A stretch of DNA of 18,535 bases from WRIS01 sp031549175 (GCA_031549175.1 JAVBQH010000054.1:1-18535), one strand, 5' to 3'. Shown: positions 1 through 7,487, numbered from the stretch's first letter. Numbers and translations are program-made. Notes: generated by a model not told the origin, from the sequence alone.

Positions 1-1
1 C

Positions 2-196
2 GAGGTAGGCGGCTGGGGAGAGTTCGTGATCGTCGTCGGGCCGGAGGGCGGGCTCACCGCGGCCGAGGTGGACTCCATGCTTGCCGCAAACGAGAACTCC
101 GCCGCCCTCAGCCTCGGACCCTCGATCCTGCGCACCGAGACAGCTGGCGTCGTGGCCTCGGCGTTATGCCTCTACGAATGGGGAGCCCTCGGGTGA
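2..196 (+). CDS. rsmE: 16S rRNA m3U1498 methyltransferase RsmE, C-terminal end (partial)
   Basis: The reading frame enters from the left edge and ends at TGA 194-196, leaving 64 residues. They contain VVGPEGGLT followed by SLGPSILRTETAG, the two S-adenosylmethionine-binding knot motifs typical of RsmE (SPOUT family), which methylates N3 of U1498 in 16S rRNA. The usual order of glycine-rich GPEGG, then LG-x-x-ILR-x-ETA, then a short C-terminal helix is intact, so only the N-terminal part lies outside the window. The stop overlaps the preferred GTG start of the next gene as GTGA, which suggests translational coupling. The family call is secure from these motifs; nothing can be said about the missing PUA-like N-terminal domain. 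Confidence 0.9.
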   Translation, partial: EVGGWGEFVIVVGPEGGLTAAEVDSMLAANENSAALSLGPSILRTETAGVVASALCLYEWGALG

Positions 197-1452
197 AGGT
201 CTCCTTCGTGAATCTAGGCTGCAAGGTGAACCGGGTGGAGACGGACGGTCTTGCCGCCCGATGCGTCGACGAGGGTTTCGAGCTCTCGCCTTCCGGCGAT
301 GCGGACTTCGTCGTTATAAACACCTGCACAGTCACGCAGGAGGCGGAAAAGAAGACCAGGAAGGCCGTGCGACGCGCCCTGCGCGAGCACGGACGTGCCA
401 CAGTCGTCGTCACGGGCTGCGCCGCCGTGATCGACGGGGCGTCATTGGAGTCGCTCGGAAACCGTGTCATGGCCGTCCCCGACAAAAGCCTCGTGGTCGA
501 CAGCATCGTGGAAAAAGCGCATAACGAGGCCAAAGTGCAGGGGCGGGGAGGCCAGGCCGGGGATGGGACAGGCCTCCTCGCTCGCCCCCAGCTGCGGCAC
601 GGCTCGGGCTTCCCGACACGTGTCGGCATCAAGGTCCAGGACGGCTGCGACAACGCCTGCACCTTCTGCATCGTCCATGTGGCGCGCGGCGCATCCTGGA
701 GCCGCCCTTTCGACGAGGTCGTCGACGAAGTGCGCAGGTATGGGGAGGCAGGCGTGAGGGAGATGGTGCTCACCGGCATCAACCTCGGAACTTATTCTTC
801 GGCCCAAGGCGGCCTTGCCGACCTGCTTGAGAAGCTCCTTGAAGCGGCCCCGCAGGCACGTTTCAGGATTTCTAGCGTCGAACCGGGCAATGTCGACAAC
901 CGGCTGATAGGGCTCATGGCTTCGTCCGAAGGGCGGGTCTGCCGCCACTTGCACCTGCCCTTGCAATCGGGCTCAGACAGCGTTTTGAACCAGATGGCAA
1001 GGACGTATTCGGTCGGCTTCTACCAAAGGCTCGTCGAGCGTCTTTATGAGAACATGCCGTGCCTGGCCTTGACGACCGATGTGATCGTAGGGTTTCCAGG
1101 CGAGACCGAGAAGCAGTTCGGCGAGACCCTTGCGCTGGCAAAATCCTGCGCATTCTCGAAGATGCACGTGTTCCCCTACTCGCGGCGGGAAGGGACCCCC
1201 GCAGCCCGTCGCAAGGACCATGTCCCCGATGAGACCAAGCTTCGACGCACCCGGGAACTGCAAGGGCTTGCCGATGAGTTGCGGAGGCAGGACTTCCTCA
1301 AGAGGTGCGGGAATGAAGAATTGGTGCTGGTGGAAACGGATTCGACCGGCACTTCTGAAAGTTACTATCAGGTTACCGTATCCGACAAAGCCGTACCAGG
1401 TGAACTACTATCAATGAAACTTGAAAACGGCATATGCAGGGAGTTAGGATAG
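193..1452 (+). CDS. mtaB: tRNA t6A37 methylthiotransferase MtaB (MiaB-like radical SAM)
   Basis: This is a radical-SAM methylthiotransferase of the MiaB/MtaB group, which converts t6A to ms2t6A at tRNA position 37. I prefer GTG 193: it overlaps the rsmE stop (GTGA), has a GGGGAG stretch upstream, and gives the N-terminus VKVSFVNLGCKVN expected for the family. ATG 166 and ATG 178 are in frame but lack a ribosome site. Numbered from GTG 193, the first-cluster cysteines are C10 (LGCKVN), C45 (NTCTVT) and C76 (VTGC). The radical-SAM CxxxCxxC is C152, C156, C159 (GCDNACTFC). The motif HLPLQSGSD follows. The C-terminal TRAM-like part is short and ends at TAG 1450-1452. MtaB is preferred over MiaB or RimO because of LGCKVN and the length of 419 residues. 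Confidence 0.88.
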   Translation: MKVSFVNLGCKVNRVETDGLAARCVDEGFELSPSGDADFVVINTCTVTQEAEKKTRKAVRRALREHGRATVVVTGCAAVIDGASLESLGNRVMAVPDKSLVVDSIVEKAHNEAKVQGRGGQAGDGTGLLARPQLRHGSGFPTRVGIKVQDGCDNACTFCIVHVARGASWSRPFDEVVDEVRRYGEAGVREMVLTGINLGTYSSAQGGLADLLEKLLEAAPQARFRISSVEPGNVDNRLIGLMASSEGRVCRHLHLPLQSGSDSVLNQMARTYSVGFYQRLVERLYENMPCLALTTDVIVGFPGETEKQFGETLALAKSCAFSKMHVFPYSRREGTPAARRKDHVPDETKLRRTRELQGLADELRRQDFLKRCGNEELVLVETDSTGTSESYYQVTVSDKAVPGELLSMKLENGICRELG

Positions 1453-1464
1453 AATACAAGCCCA
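1445..1464 (+). promoter_or_regulatory. candidate -10 element just before phoH
   Basis: TAGAAT at 1450-1455 overlaps the mtaB stop and lies 8 nt before ATG 1464. An overlapping TAGGAT at 1445-1450 sits 18 nt downstream of TTGAAA at 1421-1426. Either could be a -10 box. No Shine-Dalgarno sequence is found at normal distance from ATG 1464, so the box position would suit a leaderless or near-leaderless phoH mRNA, as is common in actinobacteria. This is inference; read-through from mtaB is an equally simple explanation. Confidence 0.3.
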
Positions 1465-2417
1465 TGACCGACGAAACACAGATTACCCTCACCGTTCCCG
1501 AAAGTGTCAACATGGCACTCATAGTCGGACAGTCCGACGAGATACTCCATCTGATCGAGGATGCCTTCAGCGCACGTATGACAGTGCGCGGGGACACGAT
1601 AGACATATCGGGCGACCCGATCGAGGTCCAGTCGCTCACAGCGCTGTTCTCCGACATGATCAAGATGGTCGAAGGGGGCAGCATCCCCTCGGTCGATTAC
1701 GCCAGCCACGCCATAGAGCTTTTAAGGACGGCCGAGTTCAGCCCACAGGTTTTGCGCGAGGACATCCTCCTTACCTACCGTGGGCGAGCGGTTAGGCCAA
1801 AAACTGCAGGTCAAAAACGCTACGTCGACACCATCCGCGAAAACACCATCACGTTTGGCATTGGGCCGGCGGGCACCGGCAAGACCTACCTTGCCATGGC
1901 CATGGCAGTAGCCGCCTTGAAGCGCAAGGAGATTGGCCGCATCATCTTGACGCGCCCCATTGTGGAAGCAGGCGAGAGCCTGGGCTACCTGCCGGGCACC
2001 CTGATGGAGAAGGTGGACCCGTATATCAGGCCGCTGTACGACGCGCTTTACGACATGACCGACATGGAGCGGGCAAACCAGATGATGGAGAGCGGGATCA
2101 TCGAGATCGCCCCCTTGGCATTTATGCGCGGCCGCACCTTGAACGACAGCTTCATCATCCTTGACGAGGCGCAGAACACGACCCCGGAACAGATGAAGAT
2201 GTTCCTGACCCGCCTGGGCTTTGGGTCGAAGATGATAATCACGGGTGATGTGACCCAGCTCGACCTGCCGCGTGGCATCTCCGGCCTCAAGCAGGTGCGG
2301 AATATCCTTGAAGGCCTGAAGGGCATCGGGTTCTGCGATTTTACCGGGAAAGACGTTGTAAGGCATTCGCTCGTGGCGGCAATCGTCTCTGCATATGACC
2401 AGGCCGAAAGGGAGTAG
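1464..2417 (+). CDS. phoH: PhoH-like ATPase (YbeZ type)
   Basis: This is a cytoplasmic P-loop ATPase of the PhoH family. PhoH/YbeZ proteins are linked to YbeY in ribosome and RNA quality control. The Walker A motif GPAGTGKT lies near residue 134 and the Walker B-type FIILDEAQNTTPEQ near residue 230-240. TRPIVEAGESLGYLPG and MFLTRLGFGSKMIITGD are also conserved PhoH blocks. From ATG 1464 the protein has 317 residues, a normal length. ATG 1434, inside mtaB, would add ten residues but has no ribosome site and gives an atypical N-terminus. The gene ends three bases before ybeY, the standard phoH-ybeY pairing. The ATPase family is certain; the cellular role is known only by association. Confidence 0.92.
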   Translation: MTDETQITLTVPESVNMALIVGQSDEILHLIEDAFSARMTVRGDTIDISGDPIEVQSLTALFSDMIKMVEGGSIPSVDYASHAIELLRTAEFSPQVLREDILLTYRGRAVRPKTAGQKRYVDTIRENTITFGIGPAGTGKTYLAMAMAVAALKRKEIGRIILTRPIVEAGESLGYLPGTLMEKVDPYIRPLYDALYDMTDMERANQMMESGIIEIAPLAFMRGRTLNDSFIILDEAQNTTPEQMKMFLTRLGFGSKMIITGDVTQLDLPRGISGLKQVRNILEGLKGIGFCDFTGKDVVRHSLVAAIVSAYDQAERE

Positions 2418-2420
2418 CCT

Positions 2421-2882
2421 ATGGAAATCCAGATCAACTACGAATACCGCGAGGGTGACCTCGCGGGCCTTCCCTTGACAGACCTCGTGCATTTCGTGCT
2501 CAGCAACGAGGGCAAGCCGGAGAACTGCGCGGTCTCGATCAGCTTTGTGACGGACGAGAAGATCGCAGACCTTAACGAGCGCTACCGCAACATGTCAGGC
2601 CCCACAGACGTCCTTGCCTTCGAATGCGATGGAGCAGGCGAGCAGTTCGGCGGGGCAGACAAAGGCCCCTATGAGCTGGGCGACGTGGTCATTGCCGTCG
2701 ATGTCGCCGAGCGCCAGACCAAAGAATACGAGACGACCTTCGAAGAGGAGATCAGCCTGCTCGTGGTTCACGGCCTTCTCCATCTTTGCGGCTTCGACCA
2801 TATGAACGACGAGGATGCCCGGGTAATGGAAGAGCTCGAGGCCTCGATACTCAATGCCTGGTCGCAGCGAAGTGATAGGTGA
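2421..2882 (+). CDS. ybeY: endoribonuclease / rRNA maturation factor YbeY
   Basis: YbeY is a single-strand endoribonuclease needed for 3' maturation of 16S rRNA and for late 70S quality control. The diagnostic zinc motif HGLLHLCGFDH (H-x3-H-x5-H) is present at about residues 116-126, and the DVLAFE-type block SGPTDVLAFECD lies upstream. The 153-residue length is normal. ATG 2421 has the site GGGAG six bases upstream and follows the phoH stop by three bases, so the two are almost certainly cotranslated. Its TGA at 2880-2882 overlaps a GTG at 2879, a possible but not preferred start of the next frame. Confidence 0.95.
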   Translation: MEIQINYEYREGDLAGLPLTDLVHFVLSNEGKPENCAVSISFVTDEKIADLNERYRNMSGPTDVLAFECDGAGEQFGGADKGPYELGDVVIAVDVAERQTKEYETTFEEEISLLVVHGLLHLCGFDHMNDEDARVMEELEASILNAWSQRSDR

Positions 2883-3022
2883 ACACCCCTTCGGCATCGT
2901 GCACCTCGAAAAGAAAGCCGAACTTGAGGATTCTTCAAGGTCTCGGGTCTTGTCGTGCTAAAGTTCACATACGAGAACATGAGGGATGCCCGTCATCGGG
3001 GCAGAGCCGTAAAGGGGGGGGT

Positions 3023-3448
3023 TTGGACCCGAAACGCGACGGATTCGTCCGCAACGAAGAGGATAAGCGCTCAAAGCAGCCGTTCTCGCTTGTCCAGGCG
3101 TTCCGATGTGCGGGGGCAGGCCTCGCGGCCACGTGGCGCTCGCAACGCAATCTGAAGATCCAGCTCGCCTTCGCCCTGGTTGCGGTCATCCTCGGCTTCG
3201 CCTTCGCCATCGAACCCTGGCAGTGGCTGGTGGTCGTCGTCTGTATCGCGTTGGTTTTGGCGGCCGAGTGCCTCAACACCGCAATCGAGGCCATTGTCGA
3301 CCTTGTGTCCCCCGGATATTCCAACCTTGCCCGGATAGCAAAAGACTCTGCGGCTGCGGCGGTGCTCGTTTGCACCTGCGCGTCCCTCATAGCGGGGGTT
3401 GTCATATTCGGCGGAGCAATCCTTGAGGCCGTGGGGCTTGTCTTTTGA
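3023..3448 (+). CDS. dgkA: DgkA-family diacylglycerol/undecaprenol kinase
   Basis: This is a small integral membrane kinase of the prokaryotic DgkA family. In Gram-positive bacteria these usually phosphorylate undecaprenol to recycle the cell-wall lipid carrier. The conserved core runs from SLVQAFRCAGAGL through WRSQRNLKIQ to the signature ECLNTAIEAIVDL and AKDSAAAAVLV, with three predicted membrane helices. The start is uncertain. TTG 3023 follows a purine run (AAAGGGGGGGG) and gives 141 residues, close to the family size. GTG 2879 would overlap ybeY by four bases but adds 48 residues of poorly protein-like sequence (many Ser, Arg and Lys, no family match). I favour TTG 3023, which leaves about 140 untranslated bases after ybeY. 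The gene lies between ybeY and era, a common Gram-positive order. Substrate specificity cannot be read from the sequence. Confidence 0.85.
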   Translation: MDPKRDGFVRNEEDKRSKQPFSLVQAFRCAGAGLAATWRSQRNLKIQLAFALVAVILGFAFAIEPWQWLVVVVCIALVLAAECLNTAIEAIVDLVSPGYSNLARIAKDSAAAAVLVCTCASLIAGVVIFGGAILEAVGLVF

Positions 3449-3509
3449 GCCTGGGCCGCAGCCCGGCCTGGGCATCGCGCTTTCGGCCAACGATTTTGAA
3501 AGGCAGTAC

Positions 3510-4433
3510 ATGGGGGAAATAGAGGAGGGAAGTGTCGACGAGTTCAAGTCAGGCTTTGTCAGCCTGGTCGGACGGCCTAACGCAGGCAAATCGACGCTCC
3601 TGAACGCCCTGGTGGGCAAAAAAATAGCGATCACGTCCGACACCGCCCAAACGACGCGGCACCGGTTCCGGGCAGTTATCACATGTGCTAGCTACCAGCT
3701 GGTCCTTGTGGACACGCCCGGCATACACAAGCCGCATGACGCGCTCGGTGAAGAGCTCAACACCTCAGCGCTCAAGGGCCTCGAAGGCGTCGATGTGGTC
3801 GCGTTCCTGATAGACGCCTCGCAGCCGGTCGGGACGGGGGATGCCTGGGTCGCCGGGCACCTCGACGACGCCAGGGCCCGGAAGGTGCTCGTGCTCAACA
3901 AGGCAGACCTGGTCTCTCCGGAGAAGCTTGCCGAACAGGAAGCCGCCGCGTGTGCCCTCGGCAGCTGGGATGCGGTCGTATCCCTTTCCGCCTTGGACGG
4001 CACCGGGCTCGACCGATTCACCGATGCCGTCGTCGGGCTCTTGGGACCTGGCCCTTTGTGGTTCCCGGCCGATATGGAGACCGACCAGCCCCTCGAAGTG
4101 GTCGTGGCGGAATTCATCCGCGAGAAGATACTGCGCAGCTTCCGCGACGAGGTGCCGCATGCGATCGGGGTGACGACCGACGAGTTCGAATACGACCGCA
4201 AGAAGGACCTCTACCGGGTCTTTGCGACCATATTCGTCGAACGTGAAAGCCAAAAGGGCATGATCATCGGGAAGGGCGGACGGGCTATCAAGCATATCGG
4301 CACGGAGGCCCGTGAAGACCTCGAGCAGCTGCTCGGCTGCCGTGTGTACCTCGAACTCAAGGTCAAGGTACGCAAGAACTGGCGGAAAGACCTGAACCAG
4401 ATCAGGCGTTTCGGCTATGGGGAAGGAACGTGA
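3510..4433 (+). CDS. era: GTPase Era
   Basis: Era is an essential GTPase that binds the 3' end of 16S rRNA and assists 30S assembly. The sequence shows G1 GRPNAGKS, G2 around TTRHR, G3 DTPG, G4 NKAD and a G5-like SALDG. A C-terminal KH domain follows with GMIIGKGGRAIKHIG, and the protein ends with VKVRKNWRKDL. ATG 3510 has AAGG six bases upstream and gives 307 residues, matching the family. An upstream ATG in the same frame at 3399 lies inside the preceding kinase gene and would add 37 unconserved residues, so it is rejected. The upstream neighbours phoH, ybeY and dgkA are its usual partners. Confidence 0.96.
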   Translation: MGEIEEGSVDEFKSGFVSLVGRPNAGKSTLLNALVGKKIAITSDTAQTTRHRFRAVITCASYQLVLVDTPGIHKPHDALGEELNTSALKGLEGVDVVAFLIDASQPVGTGDAWVAGHLDDARARKVLVLNKADLVSPEKLAEQEAAACALGSWDAVVSLSALDGTGLDRFTDAVVGLLGPGPLWFPADMETDQPLEVVVAEFIREKILRSFRDEVPHAIGVTTDEFEYDRKKDLYRVFATIFVERESQKGMIIGKGGRAIKHIGTEAREDLEQLLGCRVYLELKVKVRKNWRKDLNQIRRFGYGEGT

Positions 4434-4439
4434 CGCTTC

Positions 4440-4490
4440 CTCATAGGCAAGAAAGGTCGTTTCGTATAGAATACGTGCCAGACCTATGAG
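4440..4490 (+). promoter_or_regulatory. candidate promoter with nested inverted repeats upstream of the PASTA gene
   Basis: TAGAAT at 4467-4472 (within TATAGAAT) is a plausible -10 box. It sits inside a perfect inverted repeat, CGTAT-AGA-ATACG at 4463-4475. A second perfect repeat, CTCATAGG (4440-4447) and CCTATGAG (4483-4490), encloses it. I see no convincing -35 at 16-18 bases. The arrangement could be an operator around the promoter or a leader stem. Confidence 0.4.
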
Positions 4491-4508
4491 CCTTGAGGGA
4501 GCCGCAGC

Positions 4509-6038
4509 ATGATCTGTCCGAACTGCAATTTCGAAAACAACGACACCGCCAAATTCTGCAACGAATGCGGCAGCCCGCTCCAAGCGGCCTCCCTGGACAG
4601 GGAAGCCGAATCCTCCCTGTATGACGATCAGGCGACGGAAGAGGCCGGGGCAGGCGCCGAAGACGGCTTTGACGGGGATTCGGCAGGCAGCGAGGACTTC
4701 CCTGAGACCGCCCCTATCGACCTCCCTGTAATCAACCTGGCCGAGGATGACGAGTTCGACTTCAGCCTCCTTGATGCCGATGAGGCGCCCGCACCGGGTA
4801 GGGGGGAACGTAAGGCGCAGGCGGCTTCGGATGGGGCAGGTGCCACAGTCGTCCTGCCGGGACGCGTCCCAGGCGAGACGGCGATCCTCCCCGATAGAAG
4901 CACGCAGGAGACGATCAGCTTCCCCCCTCATTCCATCAGCGATGACGATAGGTTTGGCGGCATCGACGAAATCCTTGCCGACGGCTCCTATCAAGCCCCC
5001 GCCCTAAAGTGGGCAAAAGGGTCGACCATGGAGATGCCGCGGATCGAAGGGGCGGCGCCGTCCCAGCAAAAGGAGTTCAAGGCTCCCGACGGCAAAAAGC
5101 AGAAGAAAGGCCGCGAGAAGAAGAAACGTAACAAAACGCCGCTGGTCATTGTCATCAGCGTCCTCGTTGTCGCCGCACTTGCGGGCGGCATTACCTATTA
5201 CCTGGAACTTTGGGGCGGGCATGCCATCCCCAATGTGGTCGGGCAGAGCAAGACCCAGGCCACGCAGACCCTCGAGGCGAAGGGCTTCGTCGTGAAGTCC
5301 CTCAAGGTGAAGTCCGACGATACCGAAGACCTCGTCTTGCTCATGGATCCGGGCGCCGGCAGGAGGCTTGCCGAGAAGAGCGAGATCGTGCTCCACGTCG
5401 CAACTCCACGCGTCGTGCCTGATGTGGTGGGGAAGACACAGGAGGAGGCGAAGAAGGCAATAGCGCAGGAAGGCTTTGAGAAGGTCGAGTATGCCCAGGT
5501 CAAATCCAACCAACCCGAGGGCCTTGTGCTCTCGATCGAACCGGGGGCCGGAACGAAGGCGAAGGCATCGACGCCGGTCACCATCAAGGTCGCGGTGCCC
5601 TATACCGTCCCCGATGTGGTCGGCAAGGACCAGGTTCAGGCCGTCGAGCTGCTGAACCAAGAGGGATACCAGGTGGTCATCACGACGGCATACTCTGAAG
5701 CCGCGGAAAACTCCGTTATCACGAGCGATCCCGCGCCCGGTACGAAGCTGGCCTCGGGCTCGATCGTGACCATCCAGGTTGCGAAGTCACGCGCCAAGGA
5801 ACTGGTCGCGCTGACGAGCTCATATTTCAACAATGCGGGCACCATATCGGTCGGGGGGACGACCTATGAGGTGGCCTCGGTCGACGGCGTCTCTTATATG
5901 GGCAACAACACGACGCAGGCGACCGTCACCGTCGTCGCCGTCACGATCCTCGACGGGGAAATCGTCCGGGGAAGCCCGAAACAAAAAGTGTTTACTTTGA
6001 CCTGGACAGATTCGAACCAGCTTGCATCGATCACCTGA
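4509..6038 (+). CDS. zinc-ribbon, single-pass membrane protein with three PASTA domains
   Basis: The 509-residue protein begins with a zinc ribbon, C3-x2-C6 and C17-x2-C20. An acidic, low-complexity cytoplasmic linker follows to about residue 190, then a Lys/Arg-rich stretch, then one membrane helix at about 210-232 (LVIVISVLVVAALAGGITYY). Three PASTA repeats follow at about 239-304, 305-370 and 371-438, each starting with a [IV]P-[ND]VVG motif. A 70-residue unassigned C-terminal tail is Thr/Val rich. PASTA domains bind muropeptides or lipid II outside the cell and usually belong to PknB kinases or penicillin-binding proteins. Here there is no kinase or transpeptidase domain. Repeated short motifs T-x-x-hydrophobic-P (TVVLP, TAILP, TISFP, TMEMP) occur in the linker. 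Ribosome site GAGGGAG lies 7 bases before ATG 4509. The role is unknown; cell-wall sensing or scaffolding is an inference. Confidence 0.85.
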   Translation: MICPNCNFENNDTAKFCNECGSPLQAASLDREAESSLYDDQATEEAGAGAEDGFDGDSAGSEDFPETAPIDLPVINLAEDDEFDFSLLDADEAPAPGRGERKAQAASDGAGATVVLPGRVPGETAILPDRSTQETISFPPHSISDDDRFGGIDEILADGSYQAPALKWAKGSTMEMPRIEGAAPSQQKEFKAPDGKKQKKGREKKKRNKTPLVIVISVLVVAALAGGITYYLELWGGHAIPNVVGQSKTQATQTLEAKGFVVKSLKVKSDDTEDLVLLMDPGAGRRLAEKSEIVLHVATPRVVPDVVGKTQEEAKKAIAQEGFEKVEYAQVKSNQPEGLVLSIEPGAGTKAKASTPVTIKVAVPYTVPDVVGKDQVQAVELLNQEGYQVVITTAYSEAAENSVITSDPAPGTKLASGSIVTIQVAKSRAKELVALTSSYFNNAGTISVGGTTYEVASVDGVSYMGNNTTQATVTVVAVTILDGEIVRGSPKQKVFTLTWTDSNQLASIT

Positions 6039-6045
6039 GCGGTAG

Positions 6046-6816
6046 ATGGCCTCGCCGACTTACAGCGCCCGGGTTATCGTGCTTCGGAAGACGAAGCTGG
6101 GTGAAAGCGACCTGATCCTCACCCTCCTGTCTGAAGACGGGTCACAGCTGCGTGCGGTGGCAAAGGGGGCCCGGAAGCCGACGAGCAGCTTCGCCGCCCG
6201 CCTCGAGCTCTATTCGGTAGCCGAGGTGCTTTGCAGCAAGGGGAAGAGCCTCGACATCATAAAGGAGGCACGTCTCATAAGAGGTAACGAAGGCCTGCGC
6301 CGTGAGGTCGAATACGCGGCGGGGGCGGCTCCCATGGCCGAGCTCCTTGACAAGGTGGCTCAGATGGGGCTTGCGAACCCGAAGCTATTTGCCATGACGG
6401 ACACGGCGCTCAGCTGCCTCTGCGCAGCAGAGGTACCCAAGATACCTGCCATAACGGCGGCGCAGCTCCTGAAGGCACTCGCTCTGTCGGGCTTCCGTCC
6501 GAGCTTACAGGAATGCGCGATATGCGGCAGCGGCGTCTCTTTAGAGGGGCAGGAGGGCTATATAGGCATCTCGCATGGCGAGGGTGGCGTGCTCTGCGAT
6601 GCCTGTTCGGCAAGCTCGCAGCGCATCCTTCTTCCCGCAGCGCTTGTCCAGTGGATGGGCTTCTTGATGTTCTCGACCTTTGACGAGGTCTCCCGTTCGC
6701 AGATCGACGCAGCAACAGCCGCAGAGGTTCTCAAATTCTGCAAGGCATGGATACAGGAGCACGTCGGTGCGTCCCTGAAATCCCTCAACTTCATGTTAGG
6801 CGGAAACTGGTATTGA
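6046..6816 (+). CDS. recO: DNA repair protein RecO
   Basis: RecO, with RecF and RecR, loads RecA onto SSB-coated single-stranded DNA. The 256-residue frame starts with the OB-fold pattern YSARVIVLRKTKLGESDLILTLLSEDGSQLRAVAKGARKP, presented here only in part: VIVLRKTKLGESDLILTLL is the recognisable core. A helical domain follows, and then the zinc-finger cysteines CAIC and CDAC typical of RecO, at about residues 157 and 183. ATG 6046 follows the PASTA gene stop by seven bases, with only a weak ribosome site (GAGCGG), so coupling to the upstream gene is likely. Its TGA at 6814-6816 directly abuts the stop of the convergent gene on the other strand. Confidence 0.93.
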   Translation: MASPTYSARVIVLRKTKLGESDLILTLLSEDGSQLRAVAKGARKPTSSFAARLELYSVAEVLCSKGKSLDIIKEARLIRGNEGLRREVEYAAGAAPMAELLDKVAQMGLANPKLFAMTDTALSCLCAAEVPKIPAITAAQLLKALALSGFRPSLQECAICGSGVSLEGQEGYIGISHGEGGVLCDACSASSQRILLPAALVQWMGFLMFSTFDEVSRSQIDAATAAEVLKFCKAWIQEHVGASLKSLNFMLGGNWY

Positions 6817-7065
6817 TCAGGCCTCCGACTGGGCCTGGCGAAGGGCCTGGACAAGCTGGTCTGAGCACGAGGTGCTACGTGGCCCGCAGGTGAGGCCCTC
6901 CAGCAAGGCGGCGGTCTCGTCGACCGACTTCCCTTTGACCAGCAGGGAAATCGCTTTCAGGTTGCCGTCGCACCCTCCTTCGAAATCGACATGCTTGACG
7001 ATTTCGCCGTCGAGCTCGACGTGTATTGCCCTCGAGCAGACCCCCTTCGGGTGGTAGGTTGACAT
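6817..7065 (-). CDS. TSCPD-domain four-cysteine protein (TIGR03905 type)
   Basis: This small 82-residue protein is encoded on the minus strand. It carries HPKGVCSR, FEGGCDGN and GLTCGPRSTSCSDQL, giving four conserved cysteines C10, C32, C60 and C67. This is the pattern of the TSCPD-domain family seen as free-standing proteins and at the end of some ribonucleotide reductases. A metal- or redox-linked role is likely, but the function is not established. I chose ATG at 7065-7063 because its upstream sequence holds GGAGT four bases away; a longer frame to 7116 has no ribosome site. The gene is convergent to recO and divergent from the accessory module. A TACTAT on the minus strand near 7100 could be its -10 box. 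Confidence 0.85.
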   Translation of the reverse strand: MSTYHPKGVCSRAIHVELDGEIVKHVDFEGGCDGNLKAISLLVKGKSVDETAALLEGLTCGPRSTSCSDQLVQALRQAQSEA

Positions 7066-7487
7066 AGGTACTCCTTCGAACAGGTTTGTGTCGTAACCTA
7101 TAGTAGCCCAAACCATGCGATCAGACGCCCACAGATTGCCGCGTGTCCCAATTCCGCTGTTTCCGTCACGATGACCGCCATAAGAAAAGCTGTCTTTCTA
7201 TTGGGTAAATTACCTGCTATTATGCTATTTGGTAAGATAATAGGTATAACGGCATTGTCTAGCTAGGGGAGGCTTTCCGTAACAACCGTGGAACGGAGGC
7301 TTCCGCAAAAATGTTACGCGCATCTTCTATAAGAACGTTCTCTCTGCAGCGACATCAATATGGATTTCTTTTTCTGACATTCCGAATCACAAGGTTGCAT
7401 CTAAAACAAATCGATATCAGCAGATCAAGCTCCGGCCACATCAATGAGAATTGTCAGATGATGTGCTGTGAGCTTAGGAGGTAGTCC
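7066..7487. other. gene-free spacer at the left edge of the toxin module, with repeats and inverted repeats
   Basis: No credible coding frame is found. The stretch is AT-richer than the core genes. It holds a near-exact 11-bp direct repeat, CTATTGGGTAA (7198-7208) and CTATTTGGTAA (7225-7235). An inverted repeat CTATTAT/ATAATAG lies at 7217-7223 and 7237-7243. GGAGGCTT occurs twice (7268-7275 and 7295-7302). A nested hairpin has an outer stem CGTAAC/GTTACG (7278-7283, 7313-7318) and an inner stem GTGGAA/TTCCGC (7288-7293, 7301-7306). A 10-bp palindrome AGAACGTTCT lies at 7332-7341. The promoters of both flanking genes should be here, but no clear -35/-10 pair stands out. Confidence 0.6.

Noticed and set aside
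2955..3155. Possible small gene between ybeY and dgkA
   Set aside because: The translated product is Arg/Ser-rich with no recognisable motif and overlaps the conserved kinase frame.
3765..4994. 409-codon open frame on the minus strand
   Set aside because: It lies antisense to era and the PASTA gene, shows no recognisable domain, and arises from third-position GC bias in the real genes.
7198..7318. CRISPR array in the spacer
   Set aside because: The repeats are only 8-11 bp, two copies each, without uniform repeat-spacer units or cas genes.
7332..7341. LexA/SOS box at AGAACGTTCT
   Set aside because: The Gram-positive box needs GAAC and GTTC separated by four bases; here there is no spacer.
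7066..7487. Insertion-sequence remnant at the island edge
   Set aside because: No transposase fragment, terminal inverted repeat pair or target duplication could be identified.
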